A stretch of 43,605 bases of DNA, taken from contig JASJBI010000030.1 in NCBI GenBank assembly GCA_030066595.1, forward strand, positions 1 to 43,605, read 5' to 3'. Origin of the DNA: Alphaproteobacteria bacterium. GTDB lineage: Bacteria; Pseudomonadota; Alphaproteobacteria; JAJFFI01. Position numbers and translations under genes: made by a program. Below, one piece after another: positions 26,222 to 35,042 of the stretch. The stretch's first letter is position 1; every line of letters begins with the position of its first letter. The notes beneath the pieces are model-generated. The model made no database searches. It saw nothing but the letters and a program-made list of their open reading frames with translations, and was not told the DNA's origin.

Positions 26222-27301
26222 TCAGCCCGGTCCGCCGAAACGGCTCCGCCAGGCCGCTGGCGAAAGCCCGGCGATCTTCTTGAATGAGCGGCTGAAGGCC
26301 GCCTCGGACGCGTAGCCCACCTCCAGGCCGACGGCGGAAACCTTGGCCGCGCCGTCGCTGAGCCGCCGGGCGGCCAACTGCACCCGCCAATGGGTCAGAT
26401 ACTGCATCGGCGGCTGTCCCACCAAATGCGCGAAGCGCTCCGCCAGCACCGAACGCGACAGAGCGACCTCGCGCGCCAGCTGGTCCAGCGTCCAGGCGTG
26501 CGCCGGTCGCTCGTGCAGCAGCGCCAGCGCCCGGCCGATCGCCGGATCCCGCAACCCCGCGAGCCAGCCCGTCTGGTCCGCCGGAAGCGTCTCCAAATAG
26601 CGGCGCACCACCTCGACGAACATGAGTTCGCTGAGGCGCAGGCGAATGCTTTCGCCGCCGGCGCGCTGGCGCTGGGCCTCCGCCAAGGTGAGGTCGACGA
26701 GGCGGTCCAAGAGATCGTCCCGGCCCACTTCGGGCCGCCGCACGTGCATCATACGGGGCAGCGTCGCGAGCAGCGGGTTGAACGGGCGCGCATCGCAGCC
26801 GAGGAAACCGCAGACGAACCGCGCCCGCTCGGGGCCGCCGCCGCCTTCGGTCACCACGAAGGGCAGCTTGCCCGCGGCCATATCCTGGAAGAATTGGAGG
26901 GTCTCGGCCGCATCCAGTTCGGGCGGCGCGCCTGCCGCGCTCAGCATCGCGTAAGGATCGGCATGCGGAAACACGATGATGTCGCCGGCCCCGAACTTGA
27001 CCGGCTCGACACCTGGCACGCGCGCGTAGCCGGTTCCCTCGACCACCACGTGATAGGAGACGATATGCCGGGCCCGGGGCAGGATGATCCCGGCGAACGC
27101 GCTGGCTTCAGGGACCTCCACGCACCAGGGGGTCGTCGCATCGACCATGAAGAACAGGGCGCCCGTGAGTTTGACCCTGTGCAGCACGTCGGACAGGGGA
27201 TCCACAGCAACAGGCGCACCGTCGGGCAAAGGGTTGCCGGCCGTGCGGCCGCCGCTTCCGCCTTTCGGACGCGTCGGCAAGAGATCCGGACCCTGGGTCA
27301 T
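26222..27301 (-). CDS. AraC-family regulator with N-terminal cupin domain
   Basis: The 359-residue protein has an N-terminal cupin sensor of the AraC 'cupin_6' type (about residues 35-210: DVLHRVKLTGALFFMVDATTPWCVEVPEA, RHIVSYHVVVEGTGYARV, FGAGDIIVFPHADPYAML) and the paired helix-turn-helix of AraC at about 250-350 (AWTLDQLAREVALSRSVLAERFAHLVGQPPMQYLTHWRVQLAARRL, then VGYASEAAFSRSFKKIAGLSPAAWR). The start is ATG 27301 with GGAG upstream; GTG 27307 is possible but lies too close to that site. It is divergent from the methyltransferase gene, from which 109 bases separate it, so that gene is its most likely target. The effector is unknown. Confidence 0.9.
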   Translation of the reverse strand: MTQGPDLLPTRPKGGSGGRTAGNPLPDGAPVAVDPLSDVLHRVKLTGALFFMVDATTPWCVEVPEASAFAGIILPRARHIVSYHVVVEGTGYARVPGVEPVKFGAGDIIVFPHADPYAMLSAAGAPPELDAAETLQFFQDMAAGKLPFVVTEGGGGPERARFVCGFLGCDARPFNPLLATLPRMMHVRRPEVGRDDLLDRLVDLTLAEAQRQRAGGESIRLRLSELMFVEVVRRYLETLPADQTGWLAGLRDPAIGRALALLHERPAHAWTLDQLAREVALSRSVLAERFAHLVGQPPMQYLTHWRVQLAARRLSDGAAKVSAVGLEVGYASEAAFSRSFKKIAGLSPAAWRSRFGGPG

Positions 27302-27410
27302 GGTCACCGCTCCGGGCCCGACCCTACTATCGCCCGTAGACGACCGCCAGGGCTATCGGGCCCGCGCGCCGTCTCCTTTGAAGGCGGTGATTCTGCGAAG
27401 GAGAAGATCC

Positions 27411-28214
27411 ATGCCTGAACTGAGCCTGGAAGAGCTTAAGACGACCGCCGCCGCCTATGAAGAGCGGCTGGTCCCGGCCCTGTTTCAGCAGTGGACAGAG
27501 CCGATGGCGGACGCTGCGCACATCCGCGCCGGACAACGGGTGCTGGACGTCGCCTGCGGCACGGGCGTCCTGGCGCGCGCCGTCGCCGATCGAGTCGGGC
27601 CTGGCGGCTCGGTCACCGGCCTTGACGTGAACCCGGGCATGCTGGCCGTGGCCGCGCACGCCGCGCCCGGGATCGAGTGGCGCCAAGGCGTGGCGGAAGA
27701 GCTTCCCTTTGAGGACCGGACCTTCGATGCCGTGGTCAGCCAGTTTGGCCTGATGTTCTTCCCGGACCGGGAGGCCGCTCTGCGGGAGATGGTTCGCGTC
27801 CTCAAACCAGGCGGCCGACTGGCCGTGGCCGTCTTCGACGGCCTCGACAGGATACCGGCCTACGCCCTGATGGTCGACGTCCTCGAGCGCGTGGTCGGCC
27901 AGGAGGCTGCCAACGCGCTTCGCTCTCCCTTCGTGCTGGGGGACACCGAGGCGCTCTCTTCGCTGTTCGCCGCCGCCGGCATCCCGTCCGCGGCGATCGC
28001 CACGACGGAAGGGACGGAGCGCTTTCCAAGCGTCCGGGACATGGTGTTGGGCGATGTCAAAGGCTGGTTCCCCCTGGCCGGGATCCGATTGGACGAGGAC
28101 ATGATCGCAGCGCTGGTCGCCCAGGCGGAAGCGGCGCTCATGCAATTCGTGACCGCCGGCGGCGCCGTCGAGTTCCCGGTTCGCGTCCACATCGTCACGG
28201 CGCAGAGAGCGTGA
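27411..28214 (+). CDS. Class I SAM-dependent methyltransferase (UbiE-like)
   Basis: The 267-residue enzyme has the Rossmann-like methyltransferase fold. Motif I is VLDVACGTGVLARAVADRV (about 43-61), motif II VTGLDVNPGML, then FEDRTFDAVVSQFGLMFFPDREAALREMVRVLKPGGRLAVAVFDG, the pattern of UbiE/COQ5-like small-molecule methyltransferases. The substrate is unknown. The ATG at 27411 follows GAAGGAGAAG. It is divergent from an AraC regulator, a common arrangement for a detoxification or secondary-metabolism gene; the two may form a small inducible unit. Confidence 0.88.
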   Translation: MPELSLEELKTTAAAYEERLVPALFQQWTEPMADAAHIRAGQRVLDVACGTGVLARAVADRVGPGGSVTGLDVNPGMLAVAAHAAPGIEWRQGVAEELPFEDRTFDAVVSQFGLMFFPDREAALREMVRVLKPGGRLAVAVFDGLDRIPAYALMVDVLERVVGQEAANALRSPFVLGDTEALSSLFAAAGIPSAAIATTEGTERFPSVRDMVLGDVKGWFPLAGIRLDEDMIAALVAQAEAALMQFVTAGGAVEFPVRVHIVTAQRA

Positions 28215-28230
28215 CGACGGGCGATTGCCG

Positions 28231-29235
28231 TCAGCGCACGTTGAGCACCGAGTTCCGGGCCTGTCCCATGACACCGAAGGCGACGCTGCCCCGAATGAAC
28301 CGTTTGAGCCGGGATTTGCCCGAATCGGAGACCACGGTCAGCGCATAGTCCTTGCTGAGCTTTTTGATCTCCGCGACCGGATCGCCCACCCGGGTCAACG
28401 CCTCGGCGACCTTGATGCCGTCCTCGGCCAACATGGCCTTGGCCTCGGACACTTGCTGCTCGGCCATGCCACGCTCCGCTTTGTCCAGCGCAACCGAGAC
28501 CAGGGTGATCGGATTGCGGGTAAGATGGGCCAGGACCGCGGCGCGGCGCAGTGCGTCCATGGAATGCTCGGTTCCGTTGGTGCAGATTAGAAATCCTTTG
28601 CCGTCCCGTTGCTCCCGGGTGATCAGGACCGAGCACGGCGACAGCATGGCCACCTTTTGGGCGACGCCGGCATCCCAGAAAGATCTGAGTTCGCCTTGCC
28701 AGCGGCTCGGCGCGCCCAGGATCATCACGTTGTAGGGGCCGAGTTCATACTGATCGAGAATGCCGCTCGCCGCGTCCGGAGCCGTCTTCAGTTTCAGCAC
28801 GATGCTCTTGCCGCTCTCGTGCCGGTATTCGACCTTGTTGTCGCCGAGCGGGTCGCCCCTCAAGTTCGTATGCGTGTGCTTGGCGCTCCACTGCTCGGCC
28901 ATGGCCTTCTCCTCGGTAAGCAAAGCGAGGCCCTTCTTCAGATACTGCACGCCGGGAAGCTCGAGGCCCCATTCCAGCATGTTCTCCCGCGCCACCCGGA
29001 TCTGGAGGCCGCCGGAACGCAAGCCCTGGTCGATCGGGCGCACGTACAGGAGAATGATGTCGCACTCGTCGCCTTGGCCGATCTCTTTGGCGAAGCGAAG
29101 CCCTTCGTAAGACGCGTCCGTGCCGTCGATGCAGACCAGGATCCGGAACCGGTTTCGACGCCACTCCCGGAGCTCTTCCAGTTCCTTCTCCGCGGCCCGC
29201 TCGGCCGCAGTAGTCCGCCGATGCCAGATCCCCAT
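28231..29235 (-). CDS. Tandem universal stress (UspA-like) protein
   Basis: The 334-residue protein has two Usp-like alpha/beta domains. The first begins RNRFRILVCIDGTDASYEGLRFAKEIG (about 28), is unusually long and charged in its middle, and ends VMILGAPSRW...QKVAMLSPCSVLITRE. The second begins DGKGFLICTNGTEHSMDALRRAAVLA (about 212) and ends LTVVSDSGKSRLKRFIRGSVAFGVMGQARNSVLNVR. The glycine-rich ATP-binding signature is only partly kept. A leading helix rich in Glu and Arg (AERAAEKELEELREWRR) could be a coiled-coil or docking element. It lies 19 bases downstream of a DASS-type transporter gene on the same strand, so it may regulate that transporter. Confidence 0.82.
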   Translation of the reverse strand: MGIWHRRTTAAERAAEKELEELREWRRNRFRILVCIDGTDASYEGLRFAKEIGQGDECDIILLYVRPIDQGLRSGGLQIRVARENMLEWGLELPGVQYLKKGLALLTEEKAMAEQWSAKHTHTNLRGDPLGDNKVEYRHESGKSIVLKLKTAPDAASGILDQYELGPYNVMILGAPSRWQGELRSFWDAGVAQKVAMLSPCSVLITREQRDGKGFLICTNGTEHSMDALRRAAVLAHLTRNPITLVSVALDKAERGMAEQQVSEAKAMLAEDGIKVAEALTRVGDPVAEIKKLSKDYALTVVSDSGKSRLKRFIRGSVAFGVMGQARNSVLNVR

Positions 29236-29254
29236 TACGGTATCCCCGCCACTG

Positions 29255-30703
29255 TCACACCCCGAGCAGGGGCCAATACAAAAGCGCGGCCACCAGCATC
29301 AGCAGGGTCGACATGATCACCATTCGCCAGCCGACCTTCAGGAAATCGCTGGTCTTCAGGTAGCCGGCGGCGAAGACAATGGTACAGGCCGGCGTGCCGA
29401 CCACCGTCAGATAGGCGAAGGCGGACGAGATCGCGGTGACGAAGCCGATCACGATCGGGCTCTCGCCGGCGACGCTGGCCACCTTCAGCACGATCGGCCC
29501 GAGCACGGCCACGGCGGCGCCATTGGACATGGTGTTGGTCACGCCGGTGGTGAGGACCGAGACCGCCGCCCACAGACCCAATCCTTGGTCCGCGCCGATT
29601 GGCGAGAGCAGTCCGATGAAGTTCTCGGCGATCCATTGCGCCGCGCCTGTATCCTTCATCTGAACGCCCAACGAAATGGCGGCGGCGTAGAGCAGGACGA
29701 CGCCCCAGTTCACGCCTGAATTCACGTCTTCCCATCGGACCAGGCCGGCAATCAGAAAGGCCGATGCCCCCAGGATCGCCACCGTGCCCATGCCGACGAT
29801 CTCGGAGGCGAAGATCCAGCCCATCAGGACCAGGAAGAACAGCAGGATCGACATCCAGTCGGCAGGCGTCATTGGCCCCTCGGACAGAACCTGGATCCGT
29901 AGTCTTGCGACGGCCCGCGACAGGTTCCGGTACTCGGGCTTGAACGTGAGAAACAGGATCATGGTGACGAACGGCAACTGAAGCAGGAACACCGGGTAGG
30001 CGTAGGCCATCCAGTGCACGTAATCGACCAGGTAGCGCCCGGCGTCGGGGTTGCCGGGATCGAAAAAGAACTCCTTCCAGTAGCCGATCATGATGGCGTT
30101 CCGCGCGCCGCCGGACGGTGTGCCGATTCCTGCAACCGAACAGCCATAGCAGATGGAAAACAGCACGACGGCGGCCAGGCCGCGAACCTTGTTTCGGTCT
30201 TCCGAGGTCAGGCTGATGAGGGTGATGCCGACAGGCAGCATCATGGCCGCCACGGTGTGCTCGCCGATGAAGGAGGCCAAGATCCCGGAGACCAGGGAAA
30301 TCCCGAAACAGATCCACACCGTCTGGGTGCCGGTGGCCTGGACGATCAACCAGGCAATGCGTTTGTCCAGTTTCTGTTTGACGACCGCCACGGCCAGCAT
30401 CAGCGATCCCATGATGAACAAAACCGAGTCCGTCATTAGGCTCTTCGCCACCTTTGTGGACTCGATGCCCAGCAGCAGGATCTGGCCGACGACGATCAAC
30501 AGGGCGACGGTGGGGAGTGGGATCGGCTCGGTCACGAACAGGATCGTGGCCACGACCGACATGGCGAGAACGATCAACCCCTCCTGGCTCAATCCCTCAG
30601 GCACCGGCAGGTAGAGCATTGCCGCTCCGACCGCCATCGAGATGAAGAACCAACGCTTTTCCCAGAAGTAGTAGAGGTTGACCTGCGAACGGACGATCAG
30701 CAT
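29255..30703 (-). CDS. SLC13/DASS-family anion transporter
   Basis: The polytopic protein (482 residues from ATG 30703) belongs to the divalent anion:Na+ symporter / CitT group. Characteristic parts are LFVTEPIPLPTVALLIVVGQILLLG, VLFIMGSLMLAVAVVKQKLDKRIAWLIV, and the C-terminal YLTVVGTPACTIVFAAGYLKTSDFLKVG. The two SNT motifs that bind substrate and sodium appear altered: EHTVAAMMLP in the first half and MSNGAAVAVL in the second. So cation coupling or substrate may differ from VcINDY. Eleven or more hydrophobic segments are visible. GTG 30796 would add 31 residues; ATG 30703 with GGAGGGG upstream gives the usual family length. It is co-transcribed with the universal stress protein that follows. 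Confidence 0.88.
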   Translation of the reverse strand: MLIVRSQVNLYYFWEKRWFFISMAVGAAMLYLPVPEGLSQEGLIVLAMSVVATILFVTEPIPLPTVALLIVVGQILLLGIESTKVAKSLMTDSVLFIMGSLMLAVAVVKQKLDKRIAWLIVQATGTQTVWICFGISLVSGILASFIGEHTVAAMMLPVGITLISLTSEDRNKVRGLAAVVLFSICYGCSVAGIGTPSGGARNAIMIGYWKEFFFDPGNPDAGRYLVDYVHWMAYAYPVFLLQLPFVTMILFLTFKPEYRNLSRAVARLRIQVLSEGPMTPADWMSILLFFLVLMGWIFASEIVGMGTVAILGASAFLIAGLVRWEDVNSGVNWGVVLLYAAAISLGVQMKDTGAAQWIAENFIGLLSPIGADQGLGLWAAVSVLTTGVTNTMSNGAAVAVLGPIVLKVASVAGESPIVIGFVTAISSAFAYLTVVGTPACTIVFAAGYLKTSDFLKVGWRMVIMSTLLMLVAALLYWPLLGV

Positions 30704-30971
30704 GCGCTGATACCCCCTCCGCCGCAGCCGAATAGACCACGCGGCAGCGGGTTCACGCGCTTGTAGGCTGTCGTTTACCAGGCTTAGCTGTTCCACTGCT
30801 CCGGACCCCCAATCCGGAAGCCTCCCGTCGAGGTGTCAGTATTTCATATGCCTACCAAAGCGCCTACCCCGTTGTTCATCCAGGTTTTTCTTCCGGTGAT
30901 CGCCGGCAACCTGCGGCGGGTAGCGCGGTGCGGGTTCCGCCGCGCAGGATGGTTCTCTCGGCGCGCTTCGA

Positions 30972-32249
30972 TCAGTTCGGTGCGCCCGTGCGCCGGCCGT
31001 CCAAGTAGGCCGCCAGATGGTCGCTCAGATCGCGCGCGTCGTCGCCCGCACCGTCGATCAGGGCGGACTTGCGGCGGCGGAGAAACTGCATGCCCATGAG
31101 ATACATGCCGGGTGAATCGACCACGCCGCCATCGTGCCGGACTTGGCCTTTCCGATCGAAAACGGGCACCTCGAGCCAGGAGAAGTCGGGGCGGTAGCCG
31201 GTTGCCCAGATGATGGTATTGATCGCACCGCCGGTGAGATCCATGCCCAGCGGCGGCGAGTCCTCGACCTCGGTCGGGGGCAGCCGGTGCGGGGCCTCGA
31301 CTTCGTCGTCGAGGCCGTTCTCGGTTGCCCACTCGTCGATGGTGTCGAGCATCCGGTTCATCTTGAGATCGGAAAGGGCGCACTGGTTGCGCAGCGACCC
31401 GGAGAACTGCGCCTTGCCGTCGCCGATGCCGACGAGGCGGCCGACCAGCTGGACGCCGATGCTCGTGAGCGCGTTGAGGTCCAAGGTCGAGCGCTCGGGC
31501 GAACCGGCCAGCTGGAGCGACGGGACCCGGCGTGCTCTCACGATGTCGTCGACCTCGTCGTAGCGCTCGTCCAGGATTCCGGCCACGTCCATCCACCACT
31601 CGATGTCACGGCCCCGATAGACTCGGGGCGCCCGGATGTGCTCGCCCACGGCCAGGGTGACCGTGCGGCCCGAGCGCTGGATCTCGTCGGCGAGTTGGGT
31701 TCCGGTGGCCGAAGCGCCGACGATGAGGACACCCCCGTCCTCGAGCTGCTCGGGATTGCGGTAATCCATGGCGGTGAGCGTGGCGATTCCGGCCGGCACG
31801 GCCTCGGCCACGTCGGGGACCCGCGCGATGTTGCAGGCACCGGTCGCCAGCACGACGCTCGAACAGCGCCAGTCGCCCCGGCCCGTCCGCACCGCGTAGC
31901 CGCCGTCATCGGCGCGTACCGACGTCACGGTTGTGTCGGTCTGCACGGGGGCCGAGATCACCCGCGCATAGCGGTCGAGGAAGTCGATGATCTCGGGCAT
32001 CGTCCTGAAGCCGTCAGGATCTTCGCCCTCGTAGCCGAAGCCGGGCAGGCGGCTCTGCCAGTTGGGCGTGAGCAGGCGGAGCGAGTCCCATCGCTCGGTC
32101 TTCCACGAGTTGGCCACCTCGCCGCGCTCGAGCACCACGTGGTCGATTGCGCGGTCTGCCAGGCACCGGCTCATGGCCAGCCCGGCGTGGCCGGCGCCGA
32201 TGACGACGGTCGTGGTCGTGCGAATGGGACCCGCTCCCTGCGGACGCAA
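30972..32249 (-). CDS. FAD/NAD(P)-dependent oxidoreductase (flavin-containing monooxygenase-like)
   Basis: The 425-residue protein has two dinucleotide motifs: FAD-binding VVIGAGHAGLAMSRCL near the N-terminus, and NADPH-binding VLIVGASATGTQLADEI at about residue 175. ATGYRPDFSWL near the C-terminus is the usual FMO/Baeyer-Villiger ATG-x-x-x-D type motif. ERGEVANSWKTERWDSLRLLTPNWQSRLPG is a phrase shared by the CzcO/TrkA-like FMO relatives. It would oxidise a small nucleophile or ketone with NADPH and O2; the substrate is unknown. It begins 9 bases after the OsmC-like gene stop, so the two form an operon. The start ATG 32249 is the first in frame. Confidence 0.86.
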   Translation of the reverse strand: MRPQGAGPIRTTTTVVIGAGHAGLAMSRCLADRAIDHVVLERGEVANSWKTERWDSLRLLTPNWQSRLPGFGYEGEDPDGFRTMPEIIDFLDRYARVISAPVQTDTTVTSVRADDGGYAVRTGRGDWRCSSVVLATGACNIARVPDVAEAVPAGIATLTAMDYRNPEQLEDGGVLIVGASATGTQLADEIQRSGRTVTLAVGEHIRAPRVYRGRDIEWWMDVAGILDERYDEVDDIVRARRVPSLQLAGSPERSTLDLNALTSIGVQLVGRLVGIGDGKAQFSGSLRNQCALSDLKMNRMLDTIDEWATENGLDDEVEAPHRLPPTEVEDSPPLGMDLTGGAINTIIWATGYRPDFSWLEVPVFDRKGQVRHDGGVVDSPGMYLMGMQFLRRRKSALIDGAGDDARDLSDHLAAYLDGRRTGAPN

Positions 32250-32258
32250 TGCCGTCGG

Positions 32259-32819
32259 TCAGTTCACCTCGACGGTGACGTTCGTCGGGTTCGTGACGAT
32301 GTCGAAGACCGCCGATCGCTTTTGCGACTGCGCCACAAGGGCCTTGATATCTTCGGCACTCGCGTCGGCATCGATGTCGAAGTGGACATTGATGCCGTCG
32401 AAGCCGTTGCGGACGTCCTTGTCCATACCGAGGATGCCCTGGATGTCCATGCCGGCCTCGAGCGTCGCGGTCACCGAGCGCAGCTGGATCTCCCGGTTCT
32501 GGGCGACCGCTGCGACGCCGGCCGTCAGGCAGCTGGCCAATCCTACCAGCACGAGCTCGACGGGCGTGGCCCCGTTGTCTTCGGACGCGAAGATCTCCGG
32601 GTGGTCGGCATCGAAGGTGAAGGTGGTCCTATGTTTCTGCTCCTCGCCGAGGCCAAAGAATCCCTCGACGGTCGAGTTGCTGTGCGTGCCGTTGACCCAC
32701 TTGCAGCTCGCCCGCCACGTGAACTTGGCGGCTTCAGGCGCCTCGCTCAGCGCCTCGCGTGCCTCCAGCAAAGCTTCGACGTTTACGCCATTGTCAACGG
32801 TGGTTTCCGTACTGGCCAT
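32259..32819 (-). CDS. OsmC-family protein
   Basis: The 186-residue protein has the OsmC/Ohr fold: KHRTTFTFDADHPEIFASEDNGATPVELVLVGLASCLTAGVAAVAQNREIQLRSVTATLEA, then a C-terminal alpha-beta part with FDIVTNPTNVTVEV. The cysteine in GLASCLTAG (about residue 98) is the conserved one of the second helix. The peroxidatic cysteine expected earlier is not clearly placed (the only other one is in RASCKW), so thiol peroxidase activity is uncertain. The subgroup resembles the longer OsmC-like proteins of actinobacteria. The ATG at 32819 has GGGAG eight bases upstream. It is the first gene of an operon with the flavin oxidoreductase. Confidence 0.87.
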   Translation of the reverse strand: MASTETTVDNGVNVEALLEAREALSEAPEAAKFTWRASCKWVNGTHSNSTVEGFFGLGEEQKHRTTFTFDADHPEIFASEDNGATPVELVLVGLASCLTAGVAAVAQNREIQLRSVTATLEAGMDIQGILGMDKDVRNGFDGINVHFDIDADASAEDIKALVAQSQKRSAVFDIVTNPTNVTVEVN

Positions 32820-33303
32820 TGGCTTACTCCCTCTCTTGCGCGTCAAAACGGAACTTGCCGCATTCCCCAACTTGCGAATCGGCCATCTGACCGGACGGAA
32901 CAGAGGCCGGACACCAAACTCTCGATCAGTTAGACGGCTCTTGGATGAATGCTTGTCTCGCCTTTGTCGGCGCCCCAGCAGCCTAAAACCCGGATTTCGT
33001 GAGTCAAGGGACATAACGGGCAAAAGTCATAGGCCTGCCTATGACCAAATGGGCCAACGAGCTGTGGCTGGACTATCACCTGAGCCTGACCAGTGAGACC
33101 ATCCTGGCGGAAAACTCCGAGCCCTGCCAACACGTTGCGCCGCCCCATGAGAAGCGCCTCCGTCGGCATTCTGCCGCCCGCGGACCTGGTGACCATTGGA
33201 ATGTGGCACTGACGGTGGGGTCCGGGGTCTGAGCGATCGGACGCTGGTCATCCCAGGCAGCTGGCGCTTGCCCGCATCCGCCGCAAGGCTAAACTCCAAG
33301 CTC
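32820..33303. other. 484-base gap with a perfect 9+2+9 palindrome
   Basis: No secure gene is present. A 63-codon frame at 33041-33232 starts inside the palindrome and has no recognised domain. The region separates the leftward OsmC operon from the rightward yafJ-like gene and should contain both promoters; the palindrome at 33026-33045 is the only clear structure. Confidence 0.5.
33026..33045. promoter_or_regulatory. Palindrome GTCATAGGC-CT-GCCTATGAC, possible operator
   Basis: Two perfect 9-base arms lie around a 2-base centre in the divergent region, 206 bases from the OsmC start and 258 from the yafJ start. Symmetry and length suit a dimeric regulator; no T-tract follows on either strand, so it is less likely to be a terminator. 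Confidence 0.45.
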
Positions 33304-34074
33304 ATGTGCGAACTCCTGGGCATGAACTGCAACGTGCCGACCGACATCCGGTTCAGCTTCTCCGGGCTGATCCAGCGCGGCGGGCGTACCGGGCCGCACC
33401 GGGACGGCTGGGGCATCGCCTTCTACGAGGGGCGCGGCTGCCGCACCTTTCACGACCCGGAGCCGGGCTGCGAGTCCGAGATCGCCAACCTGGTCCAGAA
33501 CCATTCGGTCAAGAGCCTCAACGTCATCTGCCACATCCGCAAGGCCACCAACGGCCGCGTCTGCCTGGAGAACACCCATCCCTTCACCCGCGAGCTCTGG
33601 GGCCGGAGCTGGGCGTTTGCGCACAATGGCCGCCTCAAGGGGGTCAAGGACTGGCCGCTCAAGTTCTACCGGCCGATCGGCACCACCGACAGCGAGCATG
33701 CCTTCTGCTGGATGCTGGACCAGATCCGAAAACGCCATCCCACGCCGCCCCGCAGCGACCGCACCCTCAGGCGACTGGTGGGCGAGCTCGCCGGCCGGCT
33801 CCATGCCCGCGGGCCGTTCAACATGATGCTCTGCGACTCGCGCCAGCTGTACTGCTATTGCAGCACGGATCTGTCTTGGCTCACCCGGCGGGCGCCGTTT
33901 GGCGAGGCCAGCCTGATCGACACGGAAATGACGGTAGACTTCGCCAAGGAGACCACGCCGCGGGATATCGTGACCGTTATCGCCACCCGGCCGCTGACCC
34001 ATGGCGAGCCCTGGCAGGTGATGGACCGGGGCAGCCTGGTGGTCTTCCGCGACGGCCTGCCGGTACGGATCTGA
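33304..34074 (+). CDS. yafJ: Class II glutamine amidotransferase, YafJ-like
   Basis: The start at ATG 33304 is fixed by the chemistry: removing Met exposes Cys2, the catalytic nucleophile of N-terminal nucleophile amidotransferases (MCELLGMNCNVPTD). The 256-residue protein follows E. coli YafJ closely from memory: FSGLIQRGGRTGPHRDGWGIAFYEGRGCRTFHDPEPG, CHIRKATNGRVCLENTHPFTRELWGRSWAFAHNG, and TDSEHAFCWMLDQI. It is a stand-alone glutaminase-type domain with no synthetase partner in the window; the physiological acceptor in E. coli is not established as far as I know. There is no strong ribosome site, only AAGG at a long distance. It is monocistronic. Confidence 0.9.
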   Translation: MCELLGMNCNVPTDIRFSFSGLIQRGGRTGPHRDGWGIAFYEGRGCRTFHDPEPGCESEIANLVQNHSVKSLNVICHIRKATNGRVCLENTHPFTRELWGRSWAFAHNGRLKGVKDWPLKFYRPIGTTDSEHAFCWMLDQIRKRHPTPPRSDRTLRRLVGELAGRLHARGPFNMMLCDSRQLYCYCSTDLSWLTRRAPFGEASLIDTEMTVDFAKETTPRDIVTVIATRPLTHGEPWQVMDRGSLVVFRDGLPVRI

Positions 34075-34289
34075 TGCTCACTGCCGGTTGCGCGCCGCGT
34101 ATTCGCCGCCTGGGCGTCTGACCAAATGCCTAAAAGGCCTCTTACTTCTTAGGAAATTCTCCCTGAACCTCAAGCGCTTCTTAAGCTTCCTGCGGTACAG
34201 AGCGAAAACCGGTTCGACCGCGGCCCAATGCGCCGATCGACCGCGGCGTTGGCCCGGGCGGTGGGGTCGAAACCGGCAGCGAGACCGCC

Positions 34290-35042
34290 ATGGAAGACCT
34301 GGTTTACGCACGCATGGCCGCGCTCGAGGAGCGGCATTGGTGGTTCGTCGCCCGGCGGCGGATTCTTGCGGCCGTGCTCGCCCGGTTCATGACCGGCCGG
34401 GTGCCGGCGCGCATCCTGGAGGCCGGCTGCGGTACCGGCGGCAATCTTGCCATGCTGTCCCGCTGGGGCGTCGTCTCGGGCCTGGAGCCGCATCCGCCGG
34501 CCCTGGCCCGCGCCCGCAAGCGTGGCCCCTTCGATCTGCGCGATGGGCGGCTTCCCGAAGATATTCCGTTTGCGCCGGAGAGTTTCGATCTGGTCGCCGC
34601 GCTGGATGTGATCGAGCATCTGGACGACGACGCGGCGGCGTTGCGTGCGCTGGCGGCCCGTCTCAAACCCGGCGGCAGGATCCTGGTCACCGTGCCGGCC
34701 TTGCCGTTCCTGTGGAGTCGGCATGACGATCTGCACCACCACCGGCGCCGATATACGCGGGGGTCGTTGCTCAGGCTGGCGGGGTCGGCGGGCCTGCGGC
34801 CGGTCTGGGCGAGTTATTACAACAGCGTGCTGTTCCCATTGATCGCCGCGATCCGTCTGGGCAAGCGGATGCTGGGCATCGAGGCGGACGAGGACCGCAT
34901 GCCGCCGCCCATCGTCAACCGATTGTTTCAAAATCTATTTTCCATGGAGCGTCATCTCTTGAGCCGCGTGCCTCTGCCCGTCGGCGTATCTCTGATCCTG
35001 GTCGCCGAGCGGCCGTCGGCCGCGGGGGCGCCGCGACCATGA
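34290..35042 (+). CDS. Class I SAM-dependent methyltransferase of the polysaccharide locus
   Basis: The 250-residue protein has the methyltransferase Rossmann fold: ILEAGCGTGGNLAMLSRWG (motif I, about residues 40-58), FDLVAALDVIEHLDDDAAALRALAARLKPGGRILVTVPALPFLWSRHDDLHHHRRRYTRG. The phrase LWSRHDDLHHHRRRY is common in methyltransferases of surface glycan and polyprenyl-glycolipid clusters. A C-terminal hydrophobic stretch (VWASYYNSVLFPLIAAIRL) may touch the membrane. Its stop overlaps the next gene by 4 bases (ATGA), tying it to a GT-C-like membrane protein. It starts the polysaccharide locus. Confidence 0.86.
   Translation: MEDLVYARMAALEERHWWFVARRRILAAVLARFMTGRVPARILEAGCGTGGNLAMLSRWGVVSGLEPHPPALARARKRGPFDLRDGRLPEDIPFAPESFDLVAALDVIEHLDDDAAALRALAARLKPGGRILVTVPALPFLWSRHDDLHHHRRRYTRGSLLRLAGSAGLRPVWASYYNSVLFPLIAAIRLGKRMLGIEADEDRMPPPIVNRLFQNLFSMERHLLSRVPLPVGVSLILVAERPSAAGAPRP

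Noticed and set aside
33041..33232. 63-codon frame starting in the palindrome
   Set aside because: No ribosome site and no recognisable domain; its start codon lies within a palindromic likely operator.
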